In this document: piece after piece, positions 22,801-33,900 of the stretch | Position numbering within the stretch: the first letter of the stretch is position 1 | Layout: every line of letters starts with the position of its first letter | The notes under the pieces: generated by a model | What the model saw: the letters and a program-made list of their open reading frames with translations, nothing else | Database searches by the model: none | What the model was told of the DNA's origin: nothing | Source: Bolinopsis microptera | Taxonomy: Eukaryota; Ctenophora; Tentaculata; Lobata; Bolinopsidae | Length of the DNA: 64,000 nt | Assembly (NCBI RefSeq): GCF_026151205.1 | Contig: NC_087079.1 | Location: forward strand, 8,608,635 to 8,672,634 | Direction of reading: 5' to 3' | Program-made: the position numbers and the translations under genes

Positions 22801-22914
22801 GGATTAAATTATGCTACTAATAAAGAGAAGCACAATGAATATCTTGTGTGTCATCCTCATGTTGCTAAGAAACGCTTTATTAACTTATATAGTAGTGGAA
22901 AGTATGTAAATTAG
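19883..22914 (+). pseudogene. LINE ORF2 (endonuclease and RT), one stop and one frameshift
   Basis: The ORF2 frame carries an APE-type endonuclease (LYTNASGF, TETHFD, GCIYRSP, VGDFNLPD, SDHVSV) and a CR1-type reverse transcriptase (STGPDGHHP, SKAFDSVPHYRL, GVPQGSVLGPLLF, FADDLKL) followed by the usual C-terminal region. Two lesions: a TAA at 20132-20134 where copy 2 has TCA, and a one-base loss in an A-run near 21436 that pushes the frame out just before the RT core. The catalytic blocks themselves are intact. The frame is open upstream into ORF1's last codons, and no ATG stands at its head, so translation probably depends on reinitiation or frameshifting. Confidence 0.88.
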
Positions 22915-24316
22915 ATTCATTTTATCTTGGTTGTTTAGGCCAATAGATTTAAGATATTTTTAAAACTTTAGTAGATATATTTTTGATGATGTGTGATGAT
23001 GTTTGTGTCATTATATTTTGATTTATGATTTATGATTTATGATTTATGACCTCAAAGCTCGTCTTCTGGGGGATGAGGTTGAAGGAAATGTTTTGCAGTT
23101 CAAGATGCTGGGCCGTTGATCTTCCTCTGATTCCTCTTAGTGCAATGAGTGTACTTCTTAACAGATCAAATCTGAATCGTGTTCTGATATGATTTTTTGA
23201 CTTGGCTCTTGGCTTCTTTTTTTTATTTTTTATTTTTATGGTCAGCTATCATCTCAGAGACACGATCTACAAATACAGTGCATAGCAGTCCCATACCTCC
23301 AGAGGTTGTGAAGACTAGAGGGACACTCATGAATATCACGATATATGATAATTATAAATTAGCTTTTATATCAAACTATCCACTTTTAAAGTTCTTGCAA
23401 CGTTTTACAAAGCACTGCTATCTGACTGACCAAATAGTGGTTTTATTTATAACATAGAATTAAGTTCGAAATAACCCTGTCAATTTATCCTCGGGCCAGT
23501 GGTCTGACGGAGTCAAGTCAAACAGAACTAATCATAACAACAAGAATATTTAAAACTAGTCTGAATGGTGAATGGGAAAATTTACAACTTGTTAGTTTAG
23601 ACTATACAATTATTGTATGTACGTGCGTGTGCTGTGTATGTCAATTCCTAACCAATTTTATTGAAATCTTATGAATAGCTTAAAGTAGCGCTCGATTTTG
23701 TCATAATTTTTTAAAAAGTTTAAAGTGCGCGGCGTCCAAAGAGTGCGCGGCGTCCCAATTTTTTGATTCTATAAACCGATTTTGAATACAAAAATGTTTA
23801 ATAATTTCATTTAAATTAATTCAAATCAAATCATAATGAAACAAAAATTTTTACTTTACACGTTTCCACAATCAATAGTTTTTAGAAAAATTTATAAATT
23901 AAAATATTATAAATATAATTATATATTATAAATTTTAAATATTCACCACTAATAACGAATAATAACAAGTAATTATTGTATTAAATATTGCACAATTACA
24001 AAATAATTTTGTAACATTTTTGACAAAAATTAAGACACGTAATAATTTTTGGGCGAGCAAATTAATAAAATCCATTTTGTTTACTTGGAGGACTTCGCCG
24101 CTTCGACGCGCCGCGCAAACTAGCATTCTTCATGCTTCGCATCGAAATTGATGACGAGATTGTTGCTCTGTTGATTTGCAGAGCAACGATCTGGAAGGAC
24201 GTTGACATCGTCAATCAGTAACTCTAGCTAACTCTCCCGAAGCAGGACCTAAATTGTGCTCAAGAAGAAAGGAGAGTCTCTGTAGGACGACTTGGTTTGT
24301 GGGTAGTCTGGAGTTC
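22915..24316 (+). repeat. Long 3' region shared by both LINE copies
   Basis: About 1.4 kb after the ORF2 stop is nearly identical in the two copies, including sequence beyond the ATTTATG tail. It contains a pair of TGCGCGGCGTCC words and a GC-rich patch (CTTCGCCGCTTCGACGCGCCGCGC). On the minus strand a short basic frame lies in the copy 2 version (29325-29507, PLIGKLLDRIPDSRLPTNQV) and looks like the start of some other element's protein. It may be a second element joined to the LINE, or genomic flank carried along in the duplication. Confidence 0.6.
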
Positions 24317-24471
24317 TTTTAAACGTTATTGCCGGTGTCAGCACTTATCAGGGTTTGTTATGTGACTCTTGGACGCTACAAGGATGTCAAGAGCCAGATC
24401 TTGTTCAAAATTCATGGTGTCCATGGTGTCAACGGTATCTTTCGGCTCACATTTGTGGACTTGTTAGTCAT

Positions 24472-24778
24472 TAGCTACATAGAATTATTCAAGATCATGA
24501 AGTTTTCTACTCCTATGTCTATGTACGAAGAGTATTCTCGTTCTTCCAGGAAACCAATGCTTATTATCAATAAACCGGATCCCCCAGACAACCATAACAC
24601 GAGGTCAACGAAAATATGGAATATAATAACCCCTAACCTTAAAATCTTTGATTGTTCTGTTAGTATTTCTTGCCTGAAATCCAAACTGAAATCTTCACTA
24701 CTTTCCAACCAGCATTGTCATGCCGTGTATGACTGGACAAATAAAGACTTTGATATTTGTAACCTTAAATTTTCGTAG
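24472..24778 (+). pseudogene. C-terminal fragment of another LINE RT
   Basis: The frame ending at 24778 reads TRSTKIWNIITPNLKIFDC, then LKSKLKSSLL, the usual 'xxWN-x-LP... FK-x-KLK' tail of CR1/L2-type ORF2 proteins. It begins where similarity to copy 2 stops, so it is a separate, 5'-truncated insertion. No RT catalytic part is present. Confidence 0.6.
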
Positions 24779-25497
24779 GCTCCTGCAGGGATTCCACCTG
24801 ACCTCCAAAATTTCATGACCAAATCGACATACTCTGCCAGCGTATTCCTCTGTCAAGTTAAATGTGATGTGTGAGTGAGTAAGTGTAGTGTAAAGAGATC
24901 CTATTTTTATATCCAATTTGAATTCTAATAAAGACCCTAAGCATTATGATCAAATTTTTAGTACAATAGTTATATCAGGGTTGACATCTATGATTAATAT
25001 TATAACCCAATATTCATTTCTTTTTCTCCCTTAAATTTAAACCCCCGGCCCCCATTGAACACCCAAAATACCTACCGTCCTTAATAATCGTAAAGACCAT
25101 TTGTTACAAAATAGCTGCTAGAATAATGCATGCCAAATATTCCCTCTTACAATCACAAATTATAATGCCTTCCTATCAACGCCTCTAATTTGGTCATTAA
25201 TCAACCAGACTAGCGTTTTGGTGTGTACAAAAGCTACCAGCCAGTACATTCCTTGCCCCGCTAGTTGATTGTCAAAAATCATACAGCTCAGAACAAACGG
25301 CCATTTACCACTAAGAGCATTATATGTTTTCATTTGTTTAAATTTTATGCTGTAAAATGTGCTAAAACTTTGATTATTTGTTTAATTGATTATTTGTTTA
25401 ATTGACAACATAAAATAGTACAGTAAAATATCTAAATTTGCATAAACAAATCTAATACTTTCAACACTACTATATAACAAATAATTTGAGTTCAGGG

Positions 25498-26451
25498 ATG
25501 GAAGAAAAGAATGTACCCGAGAGGGCGCCGACGCTAAAGAAGAAACGACAAGTAAAGATAAGCCCCTCAAAAGCTAAGTCAACAGCTGAGGATGTTTCTG
25601 CGCCTGCTGCAGAAGAAAAATACTGCCCATGTGAAATCTTTATGGCTGATGAGTTATCTGTGGAATGTGAAGCCTGTAAGTTGTTCTGGCATTCAAGTTG
25701 TGTTGGCCTGTCTGAGTTGACAGATGATATGTTAGGACATCTGACTAACTGGAAGTGTCCCATTTGCTTTGTGGCACCCCACACAGTTAAGGACACTGAT
25801 GACCAGAGAGCTGTCAGGGCTATTGTCAAAGAAGAGCTCCAGAAGTTCACACCAGCTTTGGCGAACTCCTTAAAAACAGTTCTAAACAACAGCACGGACA
25901 AAAGTGTGAAAAAAGCTGTTAGTCTCTATTCAGATATTACAGCTAAGTCTCAACAAACTGTTCTGAAAAATCTCAGAAGTTCAGAAACAACCAAAGAAGT
26001 TGTCCAGTAGGTACAACGTAACATTGATGCAGATAGGGTGGAGAGAGAAAGAAAGAAGAAAAATGTTTGCATCCTGAAGGTACCGGAAAGCACCAAAAAC
26101 AGTGTCAAAGATCGTGAAAAAGAAGACATCGACTTTTGCATCAACTCACTTGAGATGGAAAAGGGAGACATTGTGTCCTGCTTTAGAGCTGGCAGAGTCA
26201 ATAAAGACATACCAGAGTACTGCAGGCCCCTTATTGTCAAACTCTATGACATAGAAGACGTAAAGTACTACACGAATGGAGGGAGAGGAATCCGGTCAAA
26301 GAGTGGTCATTGGATGAACGAAGATTTGTGCAGAGCTGACCGTAAGGCAAATTTTCAAGCACGGGAGGAAGCAGAGAAGAGGAAAAAGCAGAAGAACACA
26401 GAGAAGAGTCAGAAGATCGAAGAGAAGGAAGCTACAGTTGCAAAGGAATAA
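25498..26451 (+). pseudogene. LINE ORF1, copy 2, one nonsense codon
   Basis: Same ORF1 as copy 1 with a few substitutions (for example SGLTDD to SELTDD). A CAG to TAG change at 26008-26010 cuts the protein after the PHD finger and half of the coiled coil. The frame continues unbroken after it, so the lesion is young. Confidence 0.88.
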
Positions 26452-26456
26452 GCATA

Positions 26457-28029
26457 TTGTATACTAATGCTAGTGGATTCTTTAACAAAATAGATGAAGT
26501 AAAATGTTTATTGATGCTAAACAAGAACATTGATATTATATGTGTCACAGAGACACATTTTGATAATGATATTTTAGATGCTGAAGTTCAAATTGACGGT
26601 TACACAATTTTTAGAAAAGACCGTGACTTTAAAATTGAATCTTCTAAAAAGGATATTAGTTCTGGAGGAGGGTCCATCATTTATGTTAAGAATTATATTA
26701 ATTCATCATTAGTAAAAGAAAGTTGTAATGCACTTGATTCTTTAGCTGTGTTAATAGATACTGCAAGTGGTAAACTTTGTATTGGATGTATTTATAGATC
26801 ACCATCTTTAAATTCTGACCAAAATTTAAAATTAATTTCTTTTCTTAAAAATATTTGTAATGTTAATAATGATTTTGAAACACTCCTGGTAGGAGACTTT
26901 AATTTACCAGATGTCTCTTGGGAGACTGGTTGTGTAAATGGAGGTTTGGTCAGCACTAATAAGTCATTCTTGAATCAAGAAATCTATATTGATATGTTTA
27001 ACGAAGCAGGGTTGTCCTGGTATTTTACTACTGAAATAACAAGGCGGAGGGTTGTAAAGGATAGACTCCAAGAGAGTCTGCTGGATCAAGTACTTTCCAC
27101 CAATGATGCACTTATTAATAAATGCACAGTGCTGTCCCCGATTGGCAAAAGTGATCATGTCAGTGTGGTAGTCGATCTAAGTGTTTCTGTAGATTCAATT
27201 AAATGTAAAGAGAAGATTCTGAAACCATCATGGGGTAAAATAACTAATGATGATATTTTAAAGTTTAGTATTGAAAATATTAACTGGGATTTTAGTTGCT
27301 CTAATGATGTTCAGCTTATGTGGGATGAGTTACATGGCAAACTTACAACTGTTGCTGGGATAGTACCGACTAATTCGGTCTATAACAACAACAGACCTGT
27401 GAAGCTGCCATGGGACACATCCTCATTGAAGCGCATGAGAAAGAACAAAGATAAAGCATGGACTGCATTTGATATTGAACCTACTATTGTTAATCTTAGT
27501 CATGCAAGTAGTAAACAGCTCATATATGAGAATGAGGAAGTGAAAGCAAAGATAAGATATGAGAAGAAGATAACTTCCAATTTAAAGATCAATTGTAAAT
27601 CATTTTATTCTTATTTGAGAAATAAGAGAAAGGTTAAAGCTTCGGTACCAAGTTTAGATAAGGAAGACAGATAATGTGGTATCAAACAGTAGATGCAGTA
27701 AAAGTAGCAGTAAAATGAAGAAAGTCCACAGTTCTTTTCTTCCGGAGAGGGTGAGACCATATTGGAACAAACTCCCCTCGGATGTCAAGAATTGTGGGAC
27801 TGTGTTAAGTTTTAAAATAAGATTAGAGGCTTTCAAAAAAGAGACTATTTTAAACGGATCCGTAAATGATATTCATTTTTGGTATGTTTCGGACGAAGTA
27901 TTAGGAAAGATTGAGGGATTAAATTATGCTACTAATAAAGAGAAGCACAATGAATATCTTGTGTGTCATCCTCATGTTGCTAAGAAACGCTTTATTAACT
28001 TATATAGTAGTGGAAAGTATGTAGATTAG
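26457..28029 (+). pseudogene. LINE ORF2, copy 2, RT domain deleted
   Basis: The endonuclease half is open (26457-27674), without the stop found in copy 1, and carries all endonuclease motifs. The 1.46-kb deletion then shifts the frame and ends it at 27674. The last 117 residues of ORF2 resume from 27676 to 28029. With no RT palm this copy cannot reverse-transcribe; any mobility would need help from an intact relative. Confidence 0.88.
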
Positions 28030-29794
28030 ATTCATTTTATCTTGGTTGTTTAGGCCAATAGATTTAAGATATTTTTAAAACTTTAGTAGATATATTTTTG
28101 ATGATGTGTGATGATGTTTGTGTCATTATATTTTGATTTATGATTTATGATTTATGATTTATGACCTCAAAGCTCGTCTTCTGGGGGATGAGGTTGAAGG
28201 AAATGTCTTGCAGTTCAAGATGCTGGGCCGTTGATCTTCCTCTGATTCCTCTTAGTGCAATGAGTGTACTTCTTAACAGATCAAATCTGAATCGTGTTCT
28301 GATATGATTTTTTGACTTGGCTCTTGGCTTCTTTTTTTATTTTTTATTTTTATGGTCAGCTATCATCTCAGAGACACGATCTACAAATACAGTGCATAGC
28401 AGTCCCATACCTCCAGAGGTTGTGAAGACTAGAGGGACACTCATGAATATCACGATATATGATAATTATAAATTAGCTTTTATATCAAACTATCCACTTT
28501 TAAAGTTCTTGCAACGTTTTACAAAGCACTGCTATCTGACTGACCAAATAGTGGTTTTATTTATAACATAGAATTAAGTTCGAAATAACCCTGTCAATTT
28601 ATCCTCGGGCCAGTGGTCTGACGGAGTCAAGTCAAACAGAACTAATCATAACAACAAGAATATTTAAAACTAGTCTGAATGGTGAATGGGAAAATTTACA
28701 ACTTGTTTGTTTAGACTATACAATTATTGTATGTACGTGCGTGTGCTGTGTATGTCAATTCCTAACCAATTTTATTGAAATCTTATGAATAGCTTAAAGT
28801 AGCGCTCGATTTTGTCATAATTTTTTTAAAAGTTTAAAGTGCGCGGCGTCCAAAGAGTGCGCGGCGTCCCAATTTTTTGATTCTATAAACCGATTTTGAA
28901 TACAAAAATGTTTAATAATTTCATTTAAATTAATTCAAATCAAATCATAATGAAACAAAAATTATTACGTTACACGTTTCCACAATCAATAGTTTTTAGA
29001 AAAATTTATAAATTAAAATATTATAAATATAATTATATATTATAAATTTTAAATATTCACCACTAATAACAAATAATAACAAGTAATTATTGTATTAAAT
29101 ATTGCACAATTACAAAATAATTTTGTAACATTTTTGACAAAAATTAAGACACGTAATAATTTTTGGGCGAGCAAATTAATAAAAGCCATTTTGTTTACTT
29201 GGAGGACTTCGCCGCTTCGACGCGCCGCGCAAACTAGCATTCTTCATGCTTCGCATCGAAATTGATGACGAGATTGTTGCTCTGTTGATTTGCAGAGCAA
29301 CGATCTGGAAGGACGTTGACATCGTCAATCAGTAACTCTAGCTAACTCTCCCGAAGCAGGACCTAAATTGTGCTCAAGAAGAAAGGAGAGTCTCTGTAGG
29401 ACGACTTGGTTTGTGGGTAGTCTGGAGTCAGGGATTCTGTCGAGAAGCTTTCCTATCAATGGAATTTCTTTTCTAGGCTTTCTTCGCTTTCCTTTGGAGG
29501 TAGACATTGTTGGTTGACTGATAATTACTCATCGTTTTTAGTTCTTTTAAACGTTATTGCCGGTGTCAGCACTTATCAGGGTTTACTGGGCCGCGCTCAG
29601 CCTGTCATTCCGCCTAATCTCTATTCGTTTGTTGTTTACCAACATTAAAGCCTGGGGTCCTCAGGTAAATCAGGGTTTGTTATGTGACTCTTGGACGCTA
29701 CAAGGATGTCAAGAGCCAGATCTTGTTCAAAATTCATGGTGTCCATGGTGTCAACGGTATCTTTCGGCTCACATTTGTGGACCTTGTTAGTCAT

Positions 29795-30903
29795 GTTATG
29801 CTGATCCAGTTAGTGACGAGCTATGAAGTAATCATTCGATCTCATTAATACAGCTGATCCTATCAATGACGATCTATAGAGTTATCAAATTTTAAACCAT
29901 GTTCAAACGAAATGCTTGGGTCACATTTATAATCGAGTAGTAAGTCTCAAAGGGTAATGAAATAAACGCTTTACTAATTACAACTTTTAAAATTGCAAAG
30001 CAACAATATGTAGTGTATGTTTACAGCACACTACCATGTAGATCTGTACTGAAGGGGTACCTTAAAGAGATTCCTGATTTTTTTGGCAGGTCCCCTTCTT
30101 TGACCTTCAATCATGTTTCCAATCATTCGGCTGAGTCGAACAAGTAGAAAGATTCAATGGATCCTTAGCTACTCCCTAGACTAGGTGACATTGGGATTGT
30201 AACCTTGAACCTTCTTCATAGAAGGTGAAAGCTCTAGCCACTAAGCCAACTAGTCTCCAATATGTGGTCCCTAAGCTGCTGTTTTACATTACTTAGGCTT
30301 AGTTGACTGTAAATGTCTCTAATGTTATCAAATCTTGAATACACAAGTTCTAAAATATTCTAGGTTGTTTTATCTAGTGGACATGGAATTAGATTGTCAA
30401 AAATTAATTTTCTTGCCTCTGCACTGTTATAATGAAACTTCCTGTTAAGCAATTTAATGATTTCATCTTCATTAAGTCAGTTATAGTATCTAGAAACTAA
30501 GTTGGTATATTTAAATCAAAGAGAGGGACTATTCTAGCTTTTAATATGTTTTAAAGCACTTTCTTCAATGAAACACCATGTACATTCCCCTTAAAGATCC
30601 ACACAGCAGATGCTTTTCACTATATATATACGTTACAGTTAAATAGGTGTGACATACTATTATATTCTTATAATTATATCATATGAATTGATTGCACTGC
30701 TAATAAATAAAATACTTTGTTTTACTATAATATAAACCGATACATATTATGAGTACTGTAATTAAACAAATCCCATGTAATCAAGTTATTACAATTGTGT
30801 TTTTTATCTAAATTTCATCAATGATAATTTCTCCAAGAATTAGGAAAATTCTCATTAAGTTATTTACTAACTAAATACTGTCCTATTCCAAGCAGTCAGA
30901 TGT
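29795..30903. other. Spacer upstream of the p190RhoGAP gene
   Basis: No coding region was recognised in this 1.1 kb. It contains a tRNA-like segment (30181-30259, minus) and AT-rich sequence, and should include the main promoter of the downstream gene. The exon 1 ATG at 30904 is preceded by an out-of-frame ATG that stops after two further codons. Confidence 0.4.
30181..30259 (-). repeat. tRNA-derived SINE-like segment
   Basis: On the minus strand the sequence has a tRNA D-arm with A-box (TTGGCTTAGTGGCTAGAGC), an anticodon-like stem (TTCA-CCTTCTA-TGAA) and a T-arm-like GGTTACAATCCC, in order and at about the right spacing. The T stem pairs poorly, so it is unlikely to be a working tRNA; a SINE head is more likely. 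No tail or target-site repeat was delimited. Confidence 0.45.
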
Positions 30904-33900
30904 ATGGCTGATGAATTTACATGCTGGGTGGCCGTCGTTGGCCTCCCAAGTTTCAGTTCAAAGGAGAATATTGGTCCAGGAAAATCATGTCTTTGCAACC
31001 GATTTATGAGGTAACATTGACTTTATCGTCATTTGCTAATTTTTTCATGTGTTATCAACTTTATATCTTTGTAATGTGATCATGTTCAAACCTTCTGATC
31101 TAAGTCAAATAATCATTGTTTAGATTACAATAATGATAACATAATATATAACAGTGCAGCATGTGACTGTTCCGGTTCTCATCTTCCTAAATGATACAGA
31201 TCTTTAACTGTATGTTAATTGTTCATAATCATAATGTAGTTACTATGGTTATCTTTAACATGTGCTTGTATTTCAGATCAAAGGAAGATGAATATTCAGA
31301 TTACCATCCTTCTGGTGTCTCTAATCAGGACTTCTGTGGTCAGATAATAAATAATGAAAACTTCTTATACTGGGGGTATACTAAAAGGACATTTGATAAC
31401 TGTAATTGGGGATTAAGAATCATAGAACACACCCAATTTTATGATGACAGTAATTTCAAAGCTTTTGGTGGGAGTGAAACCTATCTGAAACGAGCGTTGA
31501 ACCCAAAGATCAATACTCATGGCCCTAAGTATCAGTATATTGATTATGATCAGCTGGCATTTGGTGATAAAGATTCCCGCTCTGAGAAATTTCCTTGTGA
31601 AAAAGCAGAGAAGGTTGTGATTGATGCGTATATTTATGTGTTTGATGTTTCTAGGGAAGATGTTCATTTTGTTGAACAGTACAATATGTTCGAGTCATTC
31701 GTCAAAGGGGTCAAAAAGCCCTTAGTTCTGGTTCTTTCAAAATATGATGAAATGCAATGTAAACATATTGATGCAATAAAGAATCTGACCATACGAAATA
31801 AGGCTCCTGTGGTTGAGATTTCTTCTCATGACAACATAAACATCAACCTTGTTTTCCATCTTGCAGCAAAGTTAGCCAAACAGGGAAATAAAAGTACTTT
31901 AAAGAACTTTGTCACACCATCATATGAAGAATCCTTTAAAATCCTGAAAGAAAAGCGCACTGAAGTATCAAGAATGTTTAATACTCTTACTGAAAAGTCA
32001 GTCATTGACAAGAATGTGACATGGTTTGAATTCATGCAATTCTGCAAGGAAAACAAGCATTTTCAGAATTATTGTGAGTTGTATGGAACAAAGAAGGCTA
32101 AGTCCATTTTAGACCGACACATAAGAAATTTGACAATCAAGCTCAATGAAAAACGAAAAAATCTTTATCTTAAAGATCTGAAGACCGTTTTTGGTCATTT
32201 CATTGGTAGTTTGAACCTTGCCGATCATAAAGTTGCCATTCAGTTTATCAGAAACCATCCTGACTTTAATGAGTATTTTGTTGCTCTATCAGATGAGAAA
32301 TCTTGGAAAGATATGGGAGTGCAACATTCCCCAGAAACGAACAGAATTCTTATACCACTTGATTTACTCCATGAGCAGGAAGCAATCATTTGCTTTGATC
32401 ACAGAATCGCCAAGTTGCAAGAGGAGCAGGATGAAATAGATCTGGCTGACGAATTTGAGCGGTCTCTCACACAAGCTAACAACATTCTTCCTGGCCTGAG
32501 TTTAGATGATGTACTTAACTGTGTTGATGAAAAGTTTTCCAAGTTGAACAGAGCGAAAAGTAAGAGTATTTACAACGATCACCAGCTTGTCATCGCTAAA
32601 CAGTACGAGAAAGAGTTAGAGGAAATGTTGTTGGAGAACACTGACCTGTTTAGAATGCAACTTCCTGGGTATGACTTCATGTTAACTGCCTTAAACAGTT
32701 TTTATTGATTGCTAGAAAACTCGTGAGTTATTTTTTGTTGGCACTAATCTTGTAATAATGTAAATTTTGCATAACTTTACAATATCTTTATTCCCAGGGG
32801 TGACCTTAAGCCAGACGCTTTACAATCTTTAACTAATGGCCTTAAAGAAGATGTGAGGTGGACCAACTTTTGTCACATGGAGAGCAAGAGGGACTGTCTT
32901 CTTCTCCAGCACCTTGCTGTAATTGTCAAGGGAACCAGAAACCAAATGGAGCTGTCTAGTGTTGAGAAGCGGTACAAGTCTGTTATTGTCGAGAAAACTA
33001 TGGCGTAAGTATTTTCCTTAATGAGGATTGTTTTTCCCTGTAATTCTTCTTTTAAGTACGTGGTTTTGCGGGTATTTTAAATACTAAAATTCTAAATGCT
33101 TGCGAAATCGCACTGCATTGTTCTCGAATCACAGATCAAACATCACTAATTAAAGATAAACATCTCCACGAATTCAATGGTCATTGATTCAGACATTGAA
33201 TAATGAATATGTACACGTCACACCTGGGCCATCTGCAATCTGCATCAGTCGCAGCAGGAGTCTGACCTTTATATCTGCAATCTGCATTAATCGCAGCAGG
33301 AGTCTGACCTTTAAATCTGCAATCTGCATCAGTCGCAGCAGCAGTCAGACCTTTAAATCTGCAATCTGCATCAGTCGCAGCAGCAGTCTGACCTTTAAAT
33401 CTGCAATCTGCATTAGTCGCAGCAGGAGTCTGACCTTTAAATCTGCAGCCCTGTAAGAGCCCGCTGTACACATATTCTTATATATAATAATCTTACACTG
33501 CACTGTACCTGCATTATATCGTATTTCATAAGAGTGGGGGTGATAAGTGTAGTGGTGATAAGTTTAGTGCAGGATTCTCACTTGCTACTTACAACTTATT
33601 ATTAACTCGTTTATTAAGGTGTAGGTAACCTGCTCATATAATTATATGTAAATCAGCACGTTGAGTGTGTGCCCGAAATTATACTTTGAAACCTGATCTA
33701 CAACTCCGACCCGGTTTTCTGGTGTGAAACACGTGCGGGGTTATTTACTAAAGCCGGCCTAGTGGTGTGCTACTAAAAGTTAAGTTTGTTCCCAATTAAC
33801 AACTGTACACTAGTTAAGTACACTAAATAACATAGTTAAAGTAAGGAAAGTAATGTCCTGTATCCCGTTAAGTTCTTGTATTATAAAAATAAGTTTATTA

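Larger units (their letters stand above)
18831..24471 (+). mobile_element. CR1-like LINE with 3' flank, copy 1
   Basis: A long non-LTR element with a PHD-finger ORF1 (18924-19877) and an endonuclease/reverse-transcriptase ORF2 (to 22914). A short 3' tandem repeat (ATTTATG about four times, near 23018-23048) resembles the microsatellite tails of CR1/L2-type LINEs. The sequence shared with copy 2 begins at the same base in both and runs well past that tail, to 24471 here. Copy 1 keeps the full RT but has one nonsense codon and one frameshift. Relative to copy 2 it lacks two pieces of about 100 bp near 24.31 and 24.36 kb. Confidence 0.85.
25405..29794 (+). mobile_element. CR1-like LINE with 3' flank, copy 2 (deleted)
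   Basis: Over the shared parts it matches copy 1 at well above 98 percent by eye. A net 1459-bp deletion joins copy-1 positions 21094 and 22557 through a three-base filler at 27669-27671, removing the end of the EN-RT linker and all RT motifs. A nonsense codon also interrupts ORF1. Upstream of the shared start lies a two-fold tandem repeat (ATTATTTGTTTAATTG) not found at copy 1. It keeps the 3' pieces that copy 1 has lost. Confidence 0.85.

Noticed and set aside
30181-30259. Functional tRNA gene
   Set aside because: The T stem pairs poorly and the acceptor stem does not close; a SINE head is more likely.
32669-32708. Reading p190 exon 2 through to the stop at 32708
   Set aside because: A good donor (CTGG|GTATGA) at 32668 joins in phase to exon 3, whose protein continues the family pattern; the read-through end would truncate the protein.
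33235-33444. CRISPR-like array
   Set aside because: Direct tandem copies without spacers in a eukaryotic intron.
33181-33471. Open frames on both strands with repeated residues
   Set aside because: They come from a 42-bp minisatellite whose length is a multiple of three, inside an intron with clean splice sites on both sides.
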